DNA from: UBA877 sp035506155
GTDB taxonomy: Bacteria; Chloroflexota; Anaerolineae; Anaerolineales; Villigracilaceae
Direction of reading: 5' to 3'
DNA: 59,842 nt
NCBI GenBank assembly: GCA_035506155.1
Contig: DATJPX010000043.1
Span: 1-59,842, forward strand
Positions 25,171 through 33,964 of the stretch are shown here, in pieces. Made by a program: the position numbers and the translations under genes. A model generated the notes under the pieces. The model was not told the DNA's origin. It saw nothing but the letters and a program-made list of their open reading frames with translations, and made no database searches. Numbering within the stretch: position 1 is the stretch's first letter; every line of letters starts with the position of its first letter.

Positions 25171-26118
25171 ATGATCACAGTAAAACGCGACCTGGCCCCA
25201 AGGCGCAGGTTGCCAAAGACGAAAAAACCTCTTTCGCTGCGGCGTTACGAGGCGACGGTGGGGTTCATTTTCCTCCTGCCCTGGCTCCTGGGATTCCTCT
25301 TGTTCAAGGCGATTCCCATCCTGGCCGCGCTGGGATTTTCGTTCACGAATTTCAACATGCTGCAGCCCGAACAGACCCAGTTCGTCGGCCTGGCGAACTA
25401 CATCACTTTCTTCAAGGATACGGCGGCCGGAGCCAGCCTGTTCGGCTCGATCAGCTATTTCATCCTGTCCGTCCCGCTGGAGATGGGGGTGGCGCTCGCC
25501 CTGGCGGCTATTTTCTCGAGCGACCGGCTCAAGGGCAAGCGCATCATGCGAACGCTCTTCTTCATGCCCAGCATCATCCCGGCCATTGCGATCTTCATCA
25601 TCATATCCGGTCTGATCAGCCCGACCAGCGGATGGATCAACCGCCTGATCATCATTCCCCTGCATCTGTCACGGTCGCTGCCATTGTATAACCTGTTCCC
25701 GATCATCCTGTCGCTCTGGACGATCGGTCCGGGTTTCCTGATCATCCTGGGCGCCATGCAGGCCGTCCCGAAGGAGTTGTACGAAGCAGCCCGGGTCGAT
25801 GGCGCAGGTCCGGTCAACCGTTTCTTCTCGATCACCCTGCCGATGAGCTCTCCGGCGGTATTCTTCGCCCTGGTCATCAACATGATCAGCGCATTCGGCG
25901 GCGTTGCCCTCTTGGACCGCGGCCTTTCCTACAGCCAGAGCCTTTCACCGATGGAAGGCTACATCAGCCAGCAGATGTTCTCCTTCATGCGCCTTGGGTA
26001 CGCCAGCGCGCTGGCCTGGGTGACTTTTATCGTGGTCATGACGATCACGGCACTCTTGTTCCGTTCCGCCCGCTATTGGGTTCACTTCCCCGAGGAGCGC
26101 AGTGATGAAGAAATCTAA
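25171..26118 (+). CDS. Sugar-type ABC transporter permease, MalF/UgpA-like
   Basis: A 315-residue inner-membrane permease with about six helices. Helix 1 is near 26-48 (TVGFIFLLPWLLGFLLFKAI); the EAA loop that contacts the ATPase reads ELYEAARVDGAGPVNRFFSI near 205. It belongs to the CUT1 family that imports oligosaccharides or glycerol phosphates. Neither a binding protein nor an ATPase gene is nearby. GGAGG precedes ATG 25171. It overlaps the next permease gene by 14 bases. Confidence 0.9.
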   Translation: MITVKRDLAPRRRLPKTKKPLSLRRYEATVGFIFLLPWLLGFLLFKAIPILAALGFSFTNFNMLQPEQTQFVGLANYITFFKDTAAGASLFGSISYFILSVPLEMGVALALAAIFSSDRLKGKRIMRTLFFMPSIIPAIAIFIIISGLISPTSGWINRLIIIPLHLSRSLPLYNLFPIILSLWTIGPGFLIILGAMQAVPKELYEAARVDGAGPVNRFFSITLPMSSPAVFFALVINMISAFGGVALLDRGLSYSQSLSPMEGYISQQMFSFMRLGYASALAWVTFIVVMTITALLFRSARYWVHFPEERSDEEI

Positions 26119-27181
26119 AGATACCCGCAAGAAATATTCCTCCAGCCTGACTTTGCGGATGTGGGAATTCACCGGGACAGCCATGCTGACCCTGTTCATT
26201 TGGATATTCCTGATCGTCTTTCTGTCGCCGCTGACCTATATGGTCATCACCTCGCTGAAGTCTTCGGATGAATTTCGGGATTCCAACGGACCGATCTACC
26301 CGGCGGAGCGGCTCTCGTATACATACCAGGGGCGTTCTCTTGACTTATATAAAGTACCCACCCCTGATGGTGTTGTCCACGAATGGGCCTTGGTGACAGC
26401 CAGCCGGACCTCCAGTCAGTTCGTCGATCCCGCCCATCCGGAGCTTGGATTGATCACCTGGAATGGGAACTGGCGAGGATTGGCGGGCGTCTACCACTTC
26501 CGGTTGTTTTTTAGCAATTACATCAACATCTGGTCGGTGGTGAACTACTCTTTGTATTTCAAGAATACATTGATCATCGTCCTGGTGAGCGAGATTGGAG
26601 TGCTTCTTTCGTCGATTGCTGTCGCCTACGGCTTTTCGCGCTTCCGGATTCCCGGCGCGAAGTTCCTGTTCTACCTGCTGATTGCCACGATCGTGATTCC
26701 CGATAGCATCACGCTTGTGCCAAGTTACGTCATCTTCACCCGCGTCCTGAACTGGAACGGGACTTACTATCCTCTGATCGTACCGGCCTTCTTTGGCAGC
26801 GCCATCTACATCTTCCTGCTCCGGCAGAACTTCAAGAGCATCCCGCGCGACCTGGACGAGGCAGCCATGCTGGACGGCGCCGGCCCGTTGCGGACGTTGA
26901 TATCCATCATCATGCCGCAGGCGGTCCCGGCGATCGCTACCGTGGCGCTGCTGCATTTCTTCAACTCCTGGAACGAATTGAAGATGGCCAGTCTGTATCT
27001 TGCGATCAGACCCGACAAACAGACTTTGGCCTTTACCGCCCAGGCGTTCCCGACCTACGGATTCACCCCTGAGACTCTCCAGACTGGGGCGGTTATCCTG
27101 ATGCTGGTCCCGTTGTTGGTGCTCTTCCTTTCCCAGCGATTTTTCATGCAAGACATGGTCGTAACCGGATTGGAGAAATAA
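26105..27181 (+). CDS. Sugar-type ABC transporter permease, MalG/UgpE-like, with long external loop
   Basis: The second CUT1 permease, 358 residues from ATG 26105 (seven bases after GAGGAG at 26092-26097; GTG 26102 is the alternative). The EAA motif reads DLDEAAMLDGAGPLRTLISI near 260. Between helix 1 (about 22-50) and helix 2 (about 155) lies an external segment of roughly 100 residues, some 60 longer than usual, containing a beta-rich stretch (SYTYQGRSLDLYKVPTPDG). The loop may contact a partner or substrate; that is inference. Confidence 0.9.
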   Translation: MKKSKDTRKKYSSSLTLRMWEFTGTAMLTLFIWIFLIVFLSPLTYMVITSLKSSDEFRDSNGPIYPAERLSYTYQGRSLDLYKVPTPDGVVHEWALVTASRTSSQFVDPAHPELGLITWNGNWRGLAGVYHFRLFFSNYINIWSVVNYSLYFKNTLIIVLVSEIGVLLSSIAVAYGFSRFRIPGAKFLFYLLIATIVIPDSITLVPSYVIFTRVLNWNGTYYPLIVPAFFGSAIYIFLLRQNFKSIPRDLDEAAMLDGAGPLRTLISIIMPQAVPAIATVALLHFFNSWNELKMASLYLAIRPDKQTLAFTAQAFPTYGFTPETLQTGAVILMLVPLLVLFLSQRFFMQDMVVTGLEK

Positions 27182-27182
27182 T

Positions 27183-28592
27183 ATGAAGAGAATCGCCTTG
27201 CGCAACATCGTCCTGATCTGGCTGGCATGGGCGGTCATCGTGATCGCCTTCCAAGCCTGGTCGACCGCCCGCCTGCAGCCTCAGTGGCCTGACCGGGCCC
27301 AGACCTGGACAGAGACGTATACGCTCCCGGCCACCTACCAGGTCAACCGTCCCTACCTCCTCGAGCCGTTCATGAACGACCAGGTCTCCTGGGATTCGGA
27401 GTACTACATCGGCATCGCGATCGGCGGTTATGACGATCCCAAAGTTCCTCACCTGACACCCTTCGGCTCGACGACCTACTGGCGGGATGGGATCCTGGTG
27501 GGCGGCGACCGCTATAACGGCGAATCGACCTCCCTCAGCTATGCCTTCTTCCCGTTTTACCCATGGATGATGTGGCTGTTGGCCCAACCCCTGAAGATCT
27601 TCGGGTTGAATATCGTTGCCACGACGACGCTGGCGGGGGTAATCGTCTCAGCCTTGGGCGCCTTGCTGGCGATGCTTGCGCTCTACGATCTGACCTACGA
27701 GCTGCTGGGCGAAGACGGCGCCATGCGGGCGGTCTTCTATTTATTGATCTTCCCGACCGGGTTCTTTCTGGTCCAGGTCTACACGGAGGGACTGTTCGTC
27801 GGCTTGGCGTTCGCCTGCCTGGCCATGCTCAGGCGGAACAAATGGGTACCGGCTGCCCTGCTTGGCTCGGCGGCCACCCTGACGCGCGCCGTCGGAGTCG
27901 CGTTGATCATCCCCATGGCGCTGACCTGGTTCCGCACCGGAGATTGGCTGGATATCGACCTGGAGTGGCGCCAAATCTATTATTGGTTCAAGGAATCCTG
28001 GCGGGCGATCTTCATGGCCATCCGCAAGGCCTTCCACGTGGTATTCCGCAGGTCCCAGGCAAACGATCCGGATTGGGCCTGGCTTCGCAAGGAGTTGGTG
28101 GTCGTCGTCTCGTTTGCCAAAATGCTGATTGCCTTCGCCCCGCTGATCACTTACATCATCTGGAAATTTTCCCACCTGGGTTTGAATTTCAGCATCGTCG
28201 AATCGAATTATTTCGGACGCGGGTTCCTGGATTTCGGCAGCGCCTTCTATAATTGGGGAACGGCCTTCCACAGCCTGTTCATGGGCGTCCCGGAGCGGAC
28301 GGCTTATTTCCTGACCGAATTCCTGGGCCTCGCCATCGGGGTGACCACTTGCATCGCCTGTATCAAGTATTATCCGGAGATCGCTTGGTTCAGCCTGGCC
28401 GTCTTGATCATCTCCTGGGGCAGCGGACCGGCCCAGGGCATCATCCGCTACATCCTTGGGGCGCCGGCCGTCTTCGTCATGCTGGCCAGGTGGGGAAAGA
28501 ATACGGTCTTCGACCGTGCCTGGACGATATTGAGCCTCCTGCTAATGGGGCTCCTTGCAATGTTGTTTGCTTTCAATTTCTGGGTTGCGTAA
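27183..28592 (+). CDS. PIG-V family (GPI mannosyltransferase 2-like) membrane glycosyltransferase
   Basis: A 469-residue multi-pass membrane protein. The external loop after helix 1 contains NDQVSWDSEYYIGIAIGGY, close to the WD-x-x-(W/Y)Y-x-x-IA pattern of PIG-V-type mannosyltransferases, with AFFPFYPWMM further on. Such enzymes use lipid-linked sugars as donors. Helices then alternate to the C-terminus. It starts one base after the second permease stop, so the three genes form one operon. Acceptor and donor are unknown; bacterial PIG-V homologues are poorly described. Confidence 0.8.
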   Translation: MKRIALRNIVLIWLAWAVIVIAFQAWSTARLQPQWPDRAQTWTETYTLPATYQVNRPYLLEPFMNDQVSWDSEYYIGIAIGGYDDPKVPHLTPFGSTTYWRDGILVGGDRYNGESTSLSYAFFPFYPWMMWLLAQPLKIFGLNIVATTTLAGVIVSALGALLAMLALYDLTYELLGEDGAMRAVFYLLIFPTGFFLVQVYTEGLFVGLAFACLAMLRRNKWVPAALLGSAATLTRAVGVALIIPMALTWFRTGDWLDIDLEWRQIYYWFKESWRAIFMAIRKAFHVVFRRSQANDPDWAWLRKELVVVVSFAKMLIAFAPLITYIIWKFSHLGLNFSIVESNYFGRGFLDFGSAFYNWGTAFHSLFMGVPERTAYFLTEFLGLAIGVTTCIACIKYYPEIAWFSLAVLIISWGSGPAQGIIRYILGAPAVFVMLARWGKNTVFDRAWTILSLLLMGLLAMLFAFNFWVA

Positions 28593-28604
28593 CGGTATAA
28601 TCGT

Positions 28605-28638
28605 GAGCGGTCAGCCAGCAGGCTGGCCGCTCTTTCTA
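28605..28638 (+). terminator. Terminator after the PIG-V gene
   Basis: GAGCGGTCAGCC (28605-28616) and GGCTGGCCGCTC (28621-28632) pair with one G-T style mismatch around a four-base loop, followed by TTTC. It ends the permease operon. Confidence 0.75.
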
Positions 28639-28690
28639 CGCCTGGGTTCCTGAATATTTCCACAATTCATCCAATTCTTAGAGGTGTAAT

Positions 28691-29944
28691 TTGGCAACTG
28701 CCGAGCAATCTTCGAAAAGCGCGCTTGCCTTGCGCTGGCGGGAAACGTTTGCAGCCCTCAGACATTACAATTATCGGCTCTGGTTCATCGGCCAGGTCGT
28801 CTCCCTGGTCGGAACCTGGATGCAGAGTACCGCCCAGGGATATTTGATCTATCAGATCACGGGGTCCCCGGCTTACCTTGGCCTGGTCGGATTCGTCGGA
28901 GGCGCACCGTCCCTTATTTTCACCCTCTTTGGAGGGGTGATCGCCGATCGACTGCCGCGCCGGAAAATGCTGGTCATCACGCAAACTTCGATGATGATCC
29001 TGGCGTTCATCCTGGCTGCCCTGACGTTTATGGGACTGGTCCTGCCCTGGCACATCATTGTGTTGGCATTCCTGCTTGGCGTTGCCAATGCCTTCGACGC
29101 ACCTGCCCGGACCTCTTTCATCCTGGAATTGGTCAGTCGGGAGGACATGACCAATGCGATCGCACTGAACTCAACCATGTTCAACATCGGGACGGTCGTG
29201 GGCCCGGCAATCGCCGGCCTGACCTATGCGGCTTTCGGCCCGGCCTGGTGTTTCACGATCAACGGCATTTCCTTCATCGCCGTGATCGTCGCCCTTCTTC
29301 TGATGCGGATCAAATTGGAACCGCAGGCGCCGCGCCAGACCCGCGCATTGGCCGAGTTGGGCGAAGGGATTCGCTATGTCCTTGCAAATCGCCTGATCCT
29401 CAGCTTGATCATCTCGGTTGGCATCGTCAGCGTTTTCGGGATCGGCATGATGAACCTGCTGCCGGCCTGGGCGAAGGACGTCCTGAACGGCGATGTCACC
29501 ACGAACGGCTGGTTGGTTTCGGCGCGCGGCTTCGGGTCGCTCGTCAGCGCCCTCATGCTGGCTTACTGGGGCACCCGCAAGGCGCGGGGGAAATTGTGGA
29601 CTATCGGCGCCTTCGTCATGCCGGTCATGCTGGTCGTTTTTGCCCTGACCCGCTGGCTGCCCTTGTCATTGATTTTCCTGGTCGCGATCGGCTGGAGTTT
29701 TATGATGGTGACGAACAACAGCCACGCCATCGTCCAATCCCTGGTTCCGGATGAACTGCGCGGCCGGGTGATGGGTGTATATACCCTGGTTTTCTTCGGC
29801 TCGATGCCGATCGGCGCGTTGCTGGCAGGTGAGCTTGCCCAGCGCATCGGCGAAACCGTGACGGTGATTTTATCGGGCCTGGTGATGATGGTGTTGGCGA
29901 TCGTCGCCTGGAAGCGCCTGCCGGATATCCGCACGCAGGAATAG
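28691..29944 (+). CDS. Major facilitator superfamily exporter, EntS-like
   Basis: A 417-residue transporter with about twelve membrane helices. The conserved loop between helices 2 and 3 reads GGVIADRLPRRKMLVIT, and the early motif GQVVSLVGTWMQSTAQGYLIY is typical of the enterobactin-exporter branch of MFS. NAIALNSTMFNIGTVVGPAIAG is also characteristic. The start is TTG 28691, after GAGGTG. It stands alone between two terminators. The substrate cannot be told; drug or siderophore efflux is usual for the family. Confidence 0.88.
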   Translation: MATAEQSSKSALALRWRETFAALRHYNYRLWFIGQVVSLVGTWMQSTAQGYLIYQITGSPAYLGLVGFVGGAPSLIFTLFGGVIADRLPRRKMLVITQTSMMILAFILAALTFMGLVLPWHIIVLAFLLGVANAFDAPARTSFILELVSREDMTNAIALNSTMFNIGTVVGPAIAGLTYAAFGPAWCFTINGISFIAVIVALLLMRIKLEPQAPRQTRALAELGEGIRYVLANRLILSLIISVGIVSVFGIGMMNLLPAWAKDVLNGDVTTNGWLVSARGFGSLVSALMLAYWGTRKARGKLWTIGAFVMPVMLVVFALTRWLPLSLIFLVAIGWSFMMVTNNSHAIVQSLVPDELRGRVMGVYTLVFFGSMPIGALLAGELAQRIGETVTVILSGLVMMVLAIVAWKRLPDIRTQE

Positions 29945-29966
29945 GGCTTGAAATGTTCCGTAATAT

Positions 29967-29995
29967 AAAAAGGAGCAGGCCTGCTCCTTTTTTGA
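29967..29995. terminator. Bidirectional terminator
   Basis: The palindrome GGAGCAGGCCTGCTCC (29972-29987) is flanked by AAAAA and TTTTTT. It lies between convergent genes and can work in both directions. Confidence 0.9.
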
Positions 29996-30011
29996 TTCAT
30001 TTCAGCCTCGA

Positions 30012-30851
30012 TCACAAATCTCCGAAGGCGACCACCTTGTAAGTCCAGCCGCAGGCGGCGATGGCCTGCTGGATTGGCCCTTTGATCTCGTCTGAAGTGA
30101 ATTTGTAATTGTAAACCGCCCCGGGAGCAAAGTTTTCCTGGTAACCTGCTCCGAGACCAAACGAGAAGGAGGACTGTTGCCCGCGAAAGACGCTGGTCTT
30201 CAGGGTCAGGCTGGGTATGCCAGCCTGCCAGGAAACCTCATACTCACGATCCTGGGCGCGTACTTCACGCCGCTCCGGGTCCAGTTTCATGTAGACTCGC
30301 AACACCCTGGTCAGATTCGCCCTGGCAAAGACCTGGTACCATTGGGAATCGATGATCTTCCACTCGGCGATCAGGTCAACGTTTTCGGACCGTCCGTCGA
30401 TGATCCGGAAAGGTGCGGTTGGGCGGTTGAGGCCCATCAGGCGGGAGATAACGTCCTCTGGGCTGGCTGGTGAAGCCTGGACAGGGATGGATACCTGGGG
30501 AACGGAGGCTGCAGTCGGGGGAGTATACACCTGGGCGGGCGATAGATCCGGATGATATGACGGTTGAACAGTAGGGGCATAGGGATTCGTCATATCCATC
30601 GCCGGTTCGGGTCTGCGGCGTAGAGTCAGTATCCCGACCGCGATGGGGATGATGATCAGGACGGTCCCTCCGCAGAAGAGGAAGGCCGCGCCCAGGTACG
30701 CATATTGTGGCGAGGTGCCGGGTTGGTCGAATGAGGCCGGATCCTGGGCTCCGATCACCGTAAGCAGGCCCAAACAGAATGACCCCAACCCCGGCAGTCC
30801 ACATAAAATGCTGGCGGCGATCGTTGCGATTATTCCTCCGCTTTTATTCAT
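30012..30851 (-). CDS. Two-helix membrane protein with C-terminal domain, unrecognised
   Basis: A 279-residue product from ATG 30851, which has AAGGAG nine bases upstream; an ATG further out at 30971 would add 40 residues without a binding site. Helices span about 5-28 and 52-76. A proline- and threonine-rich linker (about 82-130) leads to a globular C-terminal domain (about 135-279) with many charged beta-strand-like segments (RVYMKLDPERREVRAQDREY). I do not recognise the domain. It may read lipid or surface state, but that is speculation. Confidence 0.75.
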   Translation of the reverse strand: MNKSGGIIATIAASILCGLPGLGSFCLGLLTVIGAQDPASFDQPGTSPQYAYLGAAFLFCGGTVLIIIPIAVGILTLRRRPEPAMDMTNPYAPTVQPSYHPDLSPAQVYTPPTAASVPQVSIPVQASPASPEDVISRLMGLNRPTAPFRIIDGRSENVDLIAEWKIIDSQWYQVFARANLTRVLRVYMKLDPERREVRAQDREYEVSWQAGIPSLTLKTSVFRGQQSSFSFGLGAGYQENFAPGAVYNYKFTSDEIKGPIQQAIAACGWTYKVVAFGDL

Positions 30852-30953
30852 CGGCCGTCTCCTTGTCAAAAATAAACGACTACCAAAAGTATACAGGTAT
30901 TCAATAAGGGATGCAACTTGTCTTGTGTCTGTGGGAAAGATGGGGATATTCTC

Positions 30954-30971
30954 GTGTACAATTATGTACAC
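30954..30971. promoter_or_regulatory. 18-bp palindrome before the deoxynucleoside kinase gene
   Basis: GTGTACA (30954-30960) and TGTACAC (30965-30971) flank ATTA, with a TACAAT hexamer (30957-30962) inside that could be a -10. It ends 25 bases before the kinase ATG. It looks like a repressor operator over a promoter. The binder is not known. Confidence 0.5.
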
Positions 30972-30995
30972 TGCTTTTCTCGGGAAGGAGAAGAT

Positions 30996-31646
30996 ATGTC
31001 AAAACGCCTGGTGGTCGTGGCAGGTAACATCGGGACGGGCAAGACGTCCCTTACCGAACGGATCGGTTCACTCCTTGGCTGGCGTACCGATTACGAATCG
31101 GTCGCCGATAACCCCTACCTGCCGGATTTCTATGCCGACATGCGTGCATGGTCCTTCCATTTGCAGATCTTCTTCCTCGGCCACCGGGCCGACCAGTACC
31201 TCGAAGCGGTCCGGGACACCCGTTCGGTCATCCTGGACCGGAGCATTTATGAGGACGCTTACATATTTTCCCGCGCCCTTCATCACATGGGAAACCTTTC
31301 GGAACGGGATTATCTTGCTTACCGGAAACTCTTCGATCTGGTGGTGGGGAATCTTCCCTCGCCGAACCTTCTCGTCTACCTGAAATGTCCGGTGAATGTG
31401 CTGATGGACCGGATCCGGAAGCGCGCCCGCAATATCGAAACCGGCATCTCGGCCGACTATTTGTCCCTTTTGGATACTTTCTACGACGAATGGTTGCGTT
31501 CCTTTGATTTGTGCCCGGTTCTCACCATTCACACCGATGACCTGGATTACGTCCACCAGACAGCCGCCCTGGATATCGTCGTGGAACGCATCCGGGAGAA
31601 GCTCGGCGGCAAGGAAGAGATCGATTTTACCAATCCAGTTAAGTAA
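30996..31646 (+). CDS. Deoxynucleoside kinase (dGK/dAK/dCK-type)
   Basis: A 216-residue kinase that phosphorylates deoxynucleosides in salvage. P-loop VAGNIGTGKTSL is at about 8-19; the catalytic DRS motif is in ILDRSIYEDAYIFS near 78-91; the lid has RIRKRARNIE with the arginine pattern. I chose ATG 30996 because GGAAGGAG precedes it; an earlier in-frame ATG has no site. The specific substrate (dA, dG or dC) cannot be told. It is followed by small membrane proteins that may be co-transcribed. Confidence 0.9.
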   Translation: MSKRLVVVAGNIGTGKTSLTERIGSLLGWRTDYESVADNPYLPDFYADMRAWSFHLQIFFLGHRADQYLEAVRDTRSVILDRSIYEDAYIFSRALHHMGNLSERDYLAYRKLFDLVVGNLPSPNLLVYLKCPVNVLMDRIRKRARNIETGISADYLSLLDTFYDEWLRSFDLCPVLTIHTDDLDYVHQTAALDIVVERIREKLGGKEEIDFTNPVK

Positions 31647-31684
31647 CCTGCTCACCACCTCAAGAAAAGTCCGCAAAGATATGC

Positions 31685-32254
31685 ATGGAGAACATGAAAG
31701 TGAAAAAATGGAGTAATGTCCTTGTTCTGGGTATCGGCTTGGCGTTGATGTTGGCGTCCGCGGTCGTTTACGGCATTCACGTCGTCCAATCGGCTACCCC
31801 GGCTGCCAACGTTCCCTTGATCCAGCAATACAGCCTGTTCCTGTGGCTGTTCCTTCCCGGCCTGACTCTCCTGGCTATTTATGGCACGATTGGCGTTCGC
31901 CGGCCGGATAACCCGGTTGGCCTGATTCCCAAGTTCATCCTTGTGCTGATCCTGCTGACCAACACGATCACGATCCTCACGTATACGATCGTCGCCCCAG
32001 GCAGCAAAGCCCCCTCTGAGGCGGCCTTTTGGACTTTCCTGGCGGTGGCCATCCTGGGATTGGCAGATTTCGGCTTCAGCCTGGTCGTCTGGAATGGATT
32101 GAAATGGGGGTATTGGTGCCTGTGCATCTCGGCTTTCCTGATGTTTGTCCTCAAGTTTGCCGGGAGCGTGCCGATCGTCCCGTCCGTTTTCGAATTATCC
32201 GCCGTTGCGGTTTTGTTCATCTTCCTCCGCCCGATCTGGCAGGAGATGGACTGA
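31685..32254 (+). CDS. Membrane protein with about five helices, unrecognised
   Basis: A 189-residue hydrophobic product. Helices are visible near 10-33, 47-66, 78-100, 115-140 and 145-185. It starts at ATG 31685 (an in-frame ATG at 31694 is the alternative; neither has a strong site). No known family is recognised. It lies 38 bases after the kinase gene and its stop overlaps the binding site of the next gene, which suggests a small operon. Confidence 0.7.
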   Translation: MENMKVKKWSNVLVLGIGLALMLASAVVYGIHVVQSATPAANVPLIQQYSLFLWLFLPGLTLLAIYGTIGVRRPDNPVGLIPKFILVLILLTNTITILTYTIVAPGSKAPSEAAFWTFLAVAILGLADFGFSLVVWNGLKWGYWCLCISAFLMFVLKFAGSVPIVPSVFELSAVAVLFIFLRPIWQEMD

Positions 32255-32264
32255 GGAGACTCCC

Positions 32265-32660
32265 CTGAACCAACGACCTTCTTCGAATAGGCTCGCCACG
32301 GCCAGCTTGGTGCTGGGGCTGGTTGGCTGGGCTTTTTACCTGCTGCAGTGGTGTTTCGACTTGACCATCGGTCTGTTGGTGGCCGCCGTCACGGCCGGGG
32401 CCGGAGCCGTCTGCACTTCGGTCCTGGATGTCTTGCCCTTCCTGCTCTGGCTGGTTGGGATCGTAACCGGTCATGTGGCGCTCAGCCAGATCAGGCACAC
32501 TGGCGCTTCCGGCCGTGGCCGGGCAGTCTGGGGCCTGATCTTGAATTATTCAGGCTTGCTTTTCATCGTACTTTTCATCATTTTGATCGCCATCCTGATT
32601 TCTGCCGGCATTGGGGTGGGTGTGCTCGATAAACTCCTCCCGATGCTCAAGCAGCATTAA
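32265..32660 (+). CDS. Small membrane protein, DUF4190-like, probable CTG start
   Basis: A product of about 131 residues with three membrane segments and the pattern SNRLATASLVLGLVGW near the start, similar to DUF4190 proteins, then HVALSQIRHTGASGRGRAVW, the typical loop before the last helix. The only in-frame ATG (32145) lies deep in the preceding gene. A CTG at 32265 stands six bases after a perfect GAGGAG site (32253-32258), so I place the start there. GTG/TTG codons further in would remove the first helix. Confidence 0.7.
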   Translation: MNQRPSSNRLATASLVLGLVGWAFYLLQWCFDLTIGLLVAAVTAGAGAVCTSVLDVLPFLLWLVGIVTGHVALSQIRHTGASGRGRAVWGLILNYSGLLFIVLFIILIAILISAGIGVGVLDKLLPMLKQH

Positions 32661-32681
32661 TCGTTTATTACAGGTGCCCTG

Positions 32682-33932
32682 ATGCCACAAACCATTCTCT
32701 TCAAGAAAGTCCCGTTGTTGAGCGATTTGCCCCGCCAAGAGCTGGATTACCTCGGCTCGACCCTCCAGGTGGTAAATCTCCAGATCGGGGATATCCTTTT
32801 CCGTGAAGAGGAACCGGGGGAGAGTCTTTTCATCATCCTGGATGGGCAATTGGAGGTCGTGCTGGGACTGGGAACGCCGGATGAACACCCTCTGGCTGTT
32901 TTCGGTCCCGGTGAGTTCATCGGCGAGATGAGCCTGCTGATCCCTGGGCGGGCCCGGACGGCGTCGGTGCGGGCAGTCTCGGCGGCCCGTTTGTGGATGA
33001 TGACCCGCGAAGATTTCAACGGCCTGCTAATCCGCCAGCCTAAATTATCCTACACCATCGTCCAAACCCTGACGAAACGCCTGGACTCGACAACGATGCT
33101 CGGCTTTCGCGATCTCCAGGAAAAGAACCGCCAGCTGCAGCAGGCTTATGACGAGCTGAAGGCCGCCCAGGCCCAGCTCATCGAAAAAGAGCGCCTGGAG
33201 CGCGAGCTCCAGGTGGCGGCCGAGATCCAGGTCAGCATCCTCCCGCAGGAGCTGCCCCGGATTCCCGGTTTCGACTTCGGCGCCGCCATGCAGCCGGCCA
33301 GGATGGTCGGCGGGGATTTCTACGATATCTTCCTGCTCGATGAGAATCGTGTGGGGGTCGTCATCGGGGATGTCGCCGATAAGGGTGTTCCCTCGGCCAT
33401 TTTCATGGCCCGGACCCATGCCCTGATCATGTCCGAGGCCTCCCACGGCGGGACGCCGGGCGAGATCCTGCGCCGGGCCAATCGACACTTGATCCAGCTC
33501 GCCCAGACCGACCTGTTCGTCACCGTCCTGTTCGGGATCCTGAACGGGGACAGCGGGGAGTTCGCCTTCGCCCGCGCCGGTCACGAGCTGCCGCTTTTGC
33601 TGACGGCGGATGGGAAGGTCAAGACTCTCCCTCACGCCACCGGCCAGGCGGTCGGTATGTTCGATGACCTGATCTTGGACGAAAGCTCCATTGCGATCCC
33701 TCCTGGAGGAACCCTGCTCCTGTTCACGGATGGGTTGACGGATGGGCGCAACCCGAAAGGGGAGGTCTACGGCCACCCGCGGGCCCAGAAAGCACTTTCC
33801 GCCCAGAAGGGCTGCTCCGCCCAGACGGCTTGCGATTCGCTCCTGGAAAACTTGCGCAAATACCAGGCGGAAGCTCCCCAGGAAGACGATATCACCCTGG
33901 TGTTGATCCATGCTGCGAAGGCTGGAAAATGA
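32682..33932 (+). CDS. Cyclic-nucleotide-binding SpoIIE/PP2C-type phosphatase
   Basis: A 416-residue soluble regulator. Residues 5-125 form a cNMP-binding domain (IGDILFREEEPGESLFIILD, FGPGEFIGEMSLL, PGRARTASVRAV). A coiled coil (about 140-178) leads to a PP2C-type phosphatase (about 180-410) with PARMVGGDFYDIF, GDVADKGVPSAIFMA, FARAGHELPLLL, LLFTDGLTDGRN and a final EDDITLVL. Such proteins dephosphorylate anti-anti-sigma factors. No STAS-domain or anti-sigma partner is visible nearby. Confidence 0.93.
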   Translation: MPQTILFKKVPLLSDLPRQELDYLGSTLQVVNLQIGDILFREEEPGESLFIILDGQLEVVLGLGTPDEHPLAVFGPGEFIGEMSLLIPGRARTASVRAVSAARLWMMTREDFNGLLIRQPKLSYTIVQTLTKRLDSTTMLGFRDLQEKNRQLQQAYDELKAAQAQLIEKERLERELQVAAEIQVSILPQELPRIPGFDFGAAMQPARMVGGDFYDIFLLDENRVGVVIGDVADKGVPSAIFMARTHALIMSEASHGGTPGEILRRANRHLIQLAQTDLFVTVLFGILNGDSGEFAFARAGHELPLLLTADGKVKTLPHATGQAVGMFDDLILDESSIAIPPGGTLLLFTDGLTDGRNPKGEVYGHPRAQKALSAQKGCSAQTACDSLLENLRKYQAEAPQEDDITLVLIHAAKAGK

Positions 33933-33964
33933 AATAAAACGACCTGAATCGCGTATATTTCCGG

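Noticed and set aside
30852..30971. Forty extra N-terminal residues on the minus-strand membrane protein
   Set aside because: The longer start has no ribosome-binding site and would overlap the kinase promoter region; ATG 30851 has AAGGAG at good spacing.
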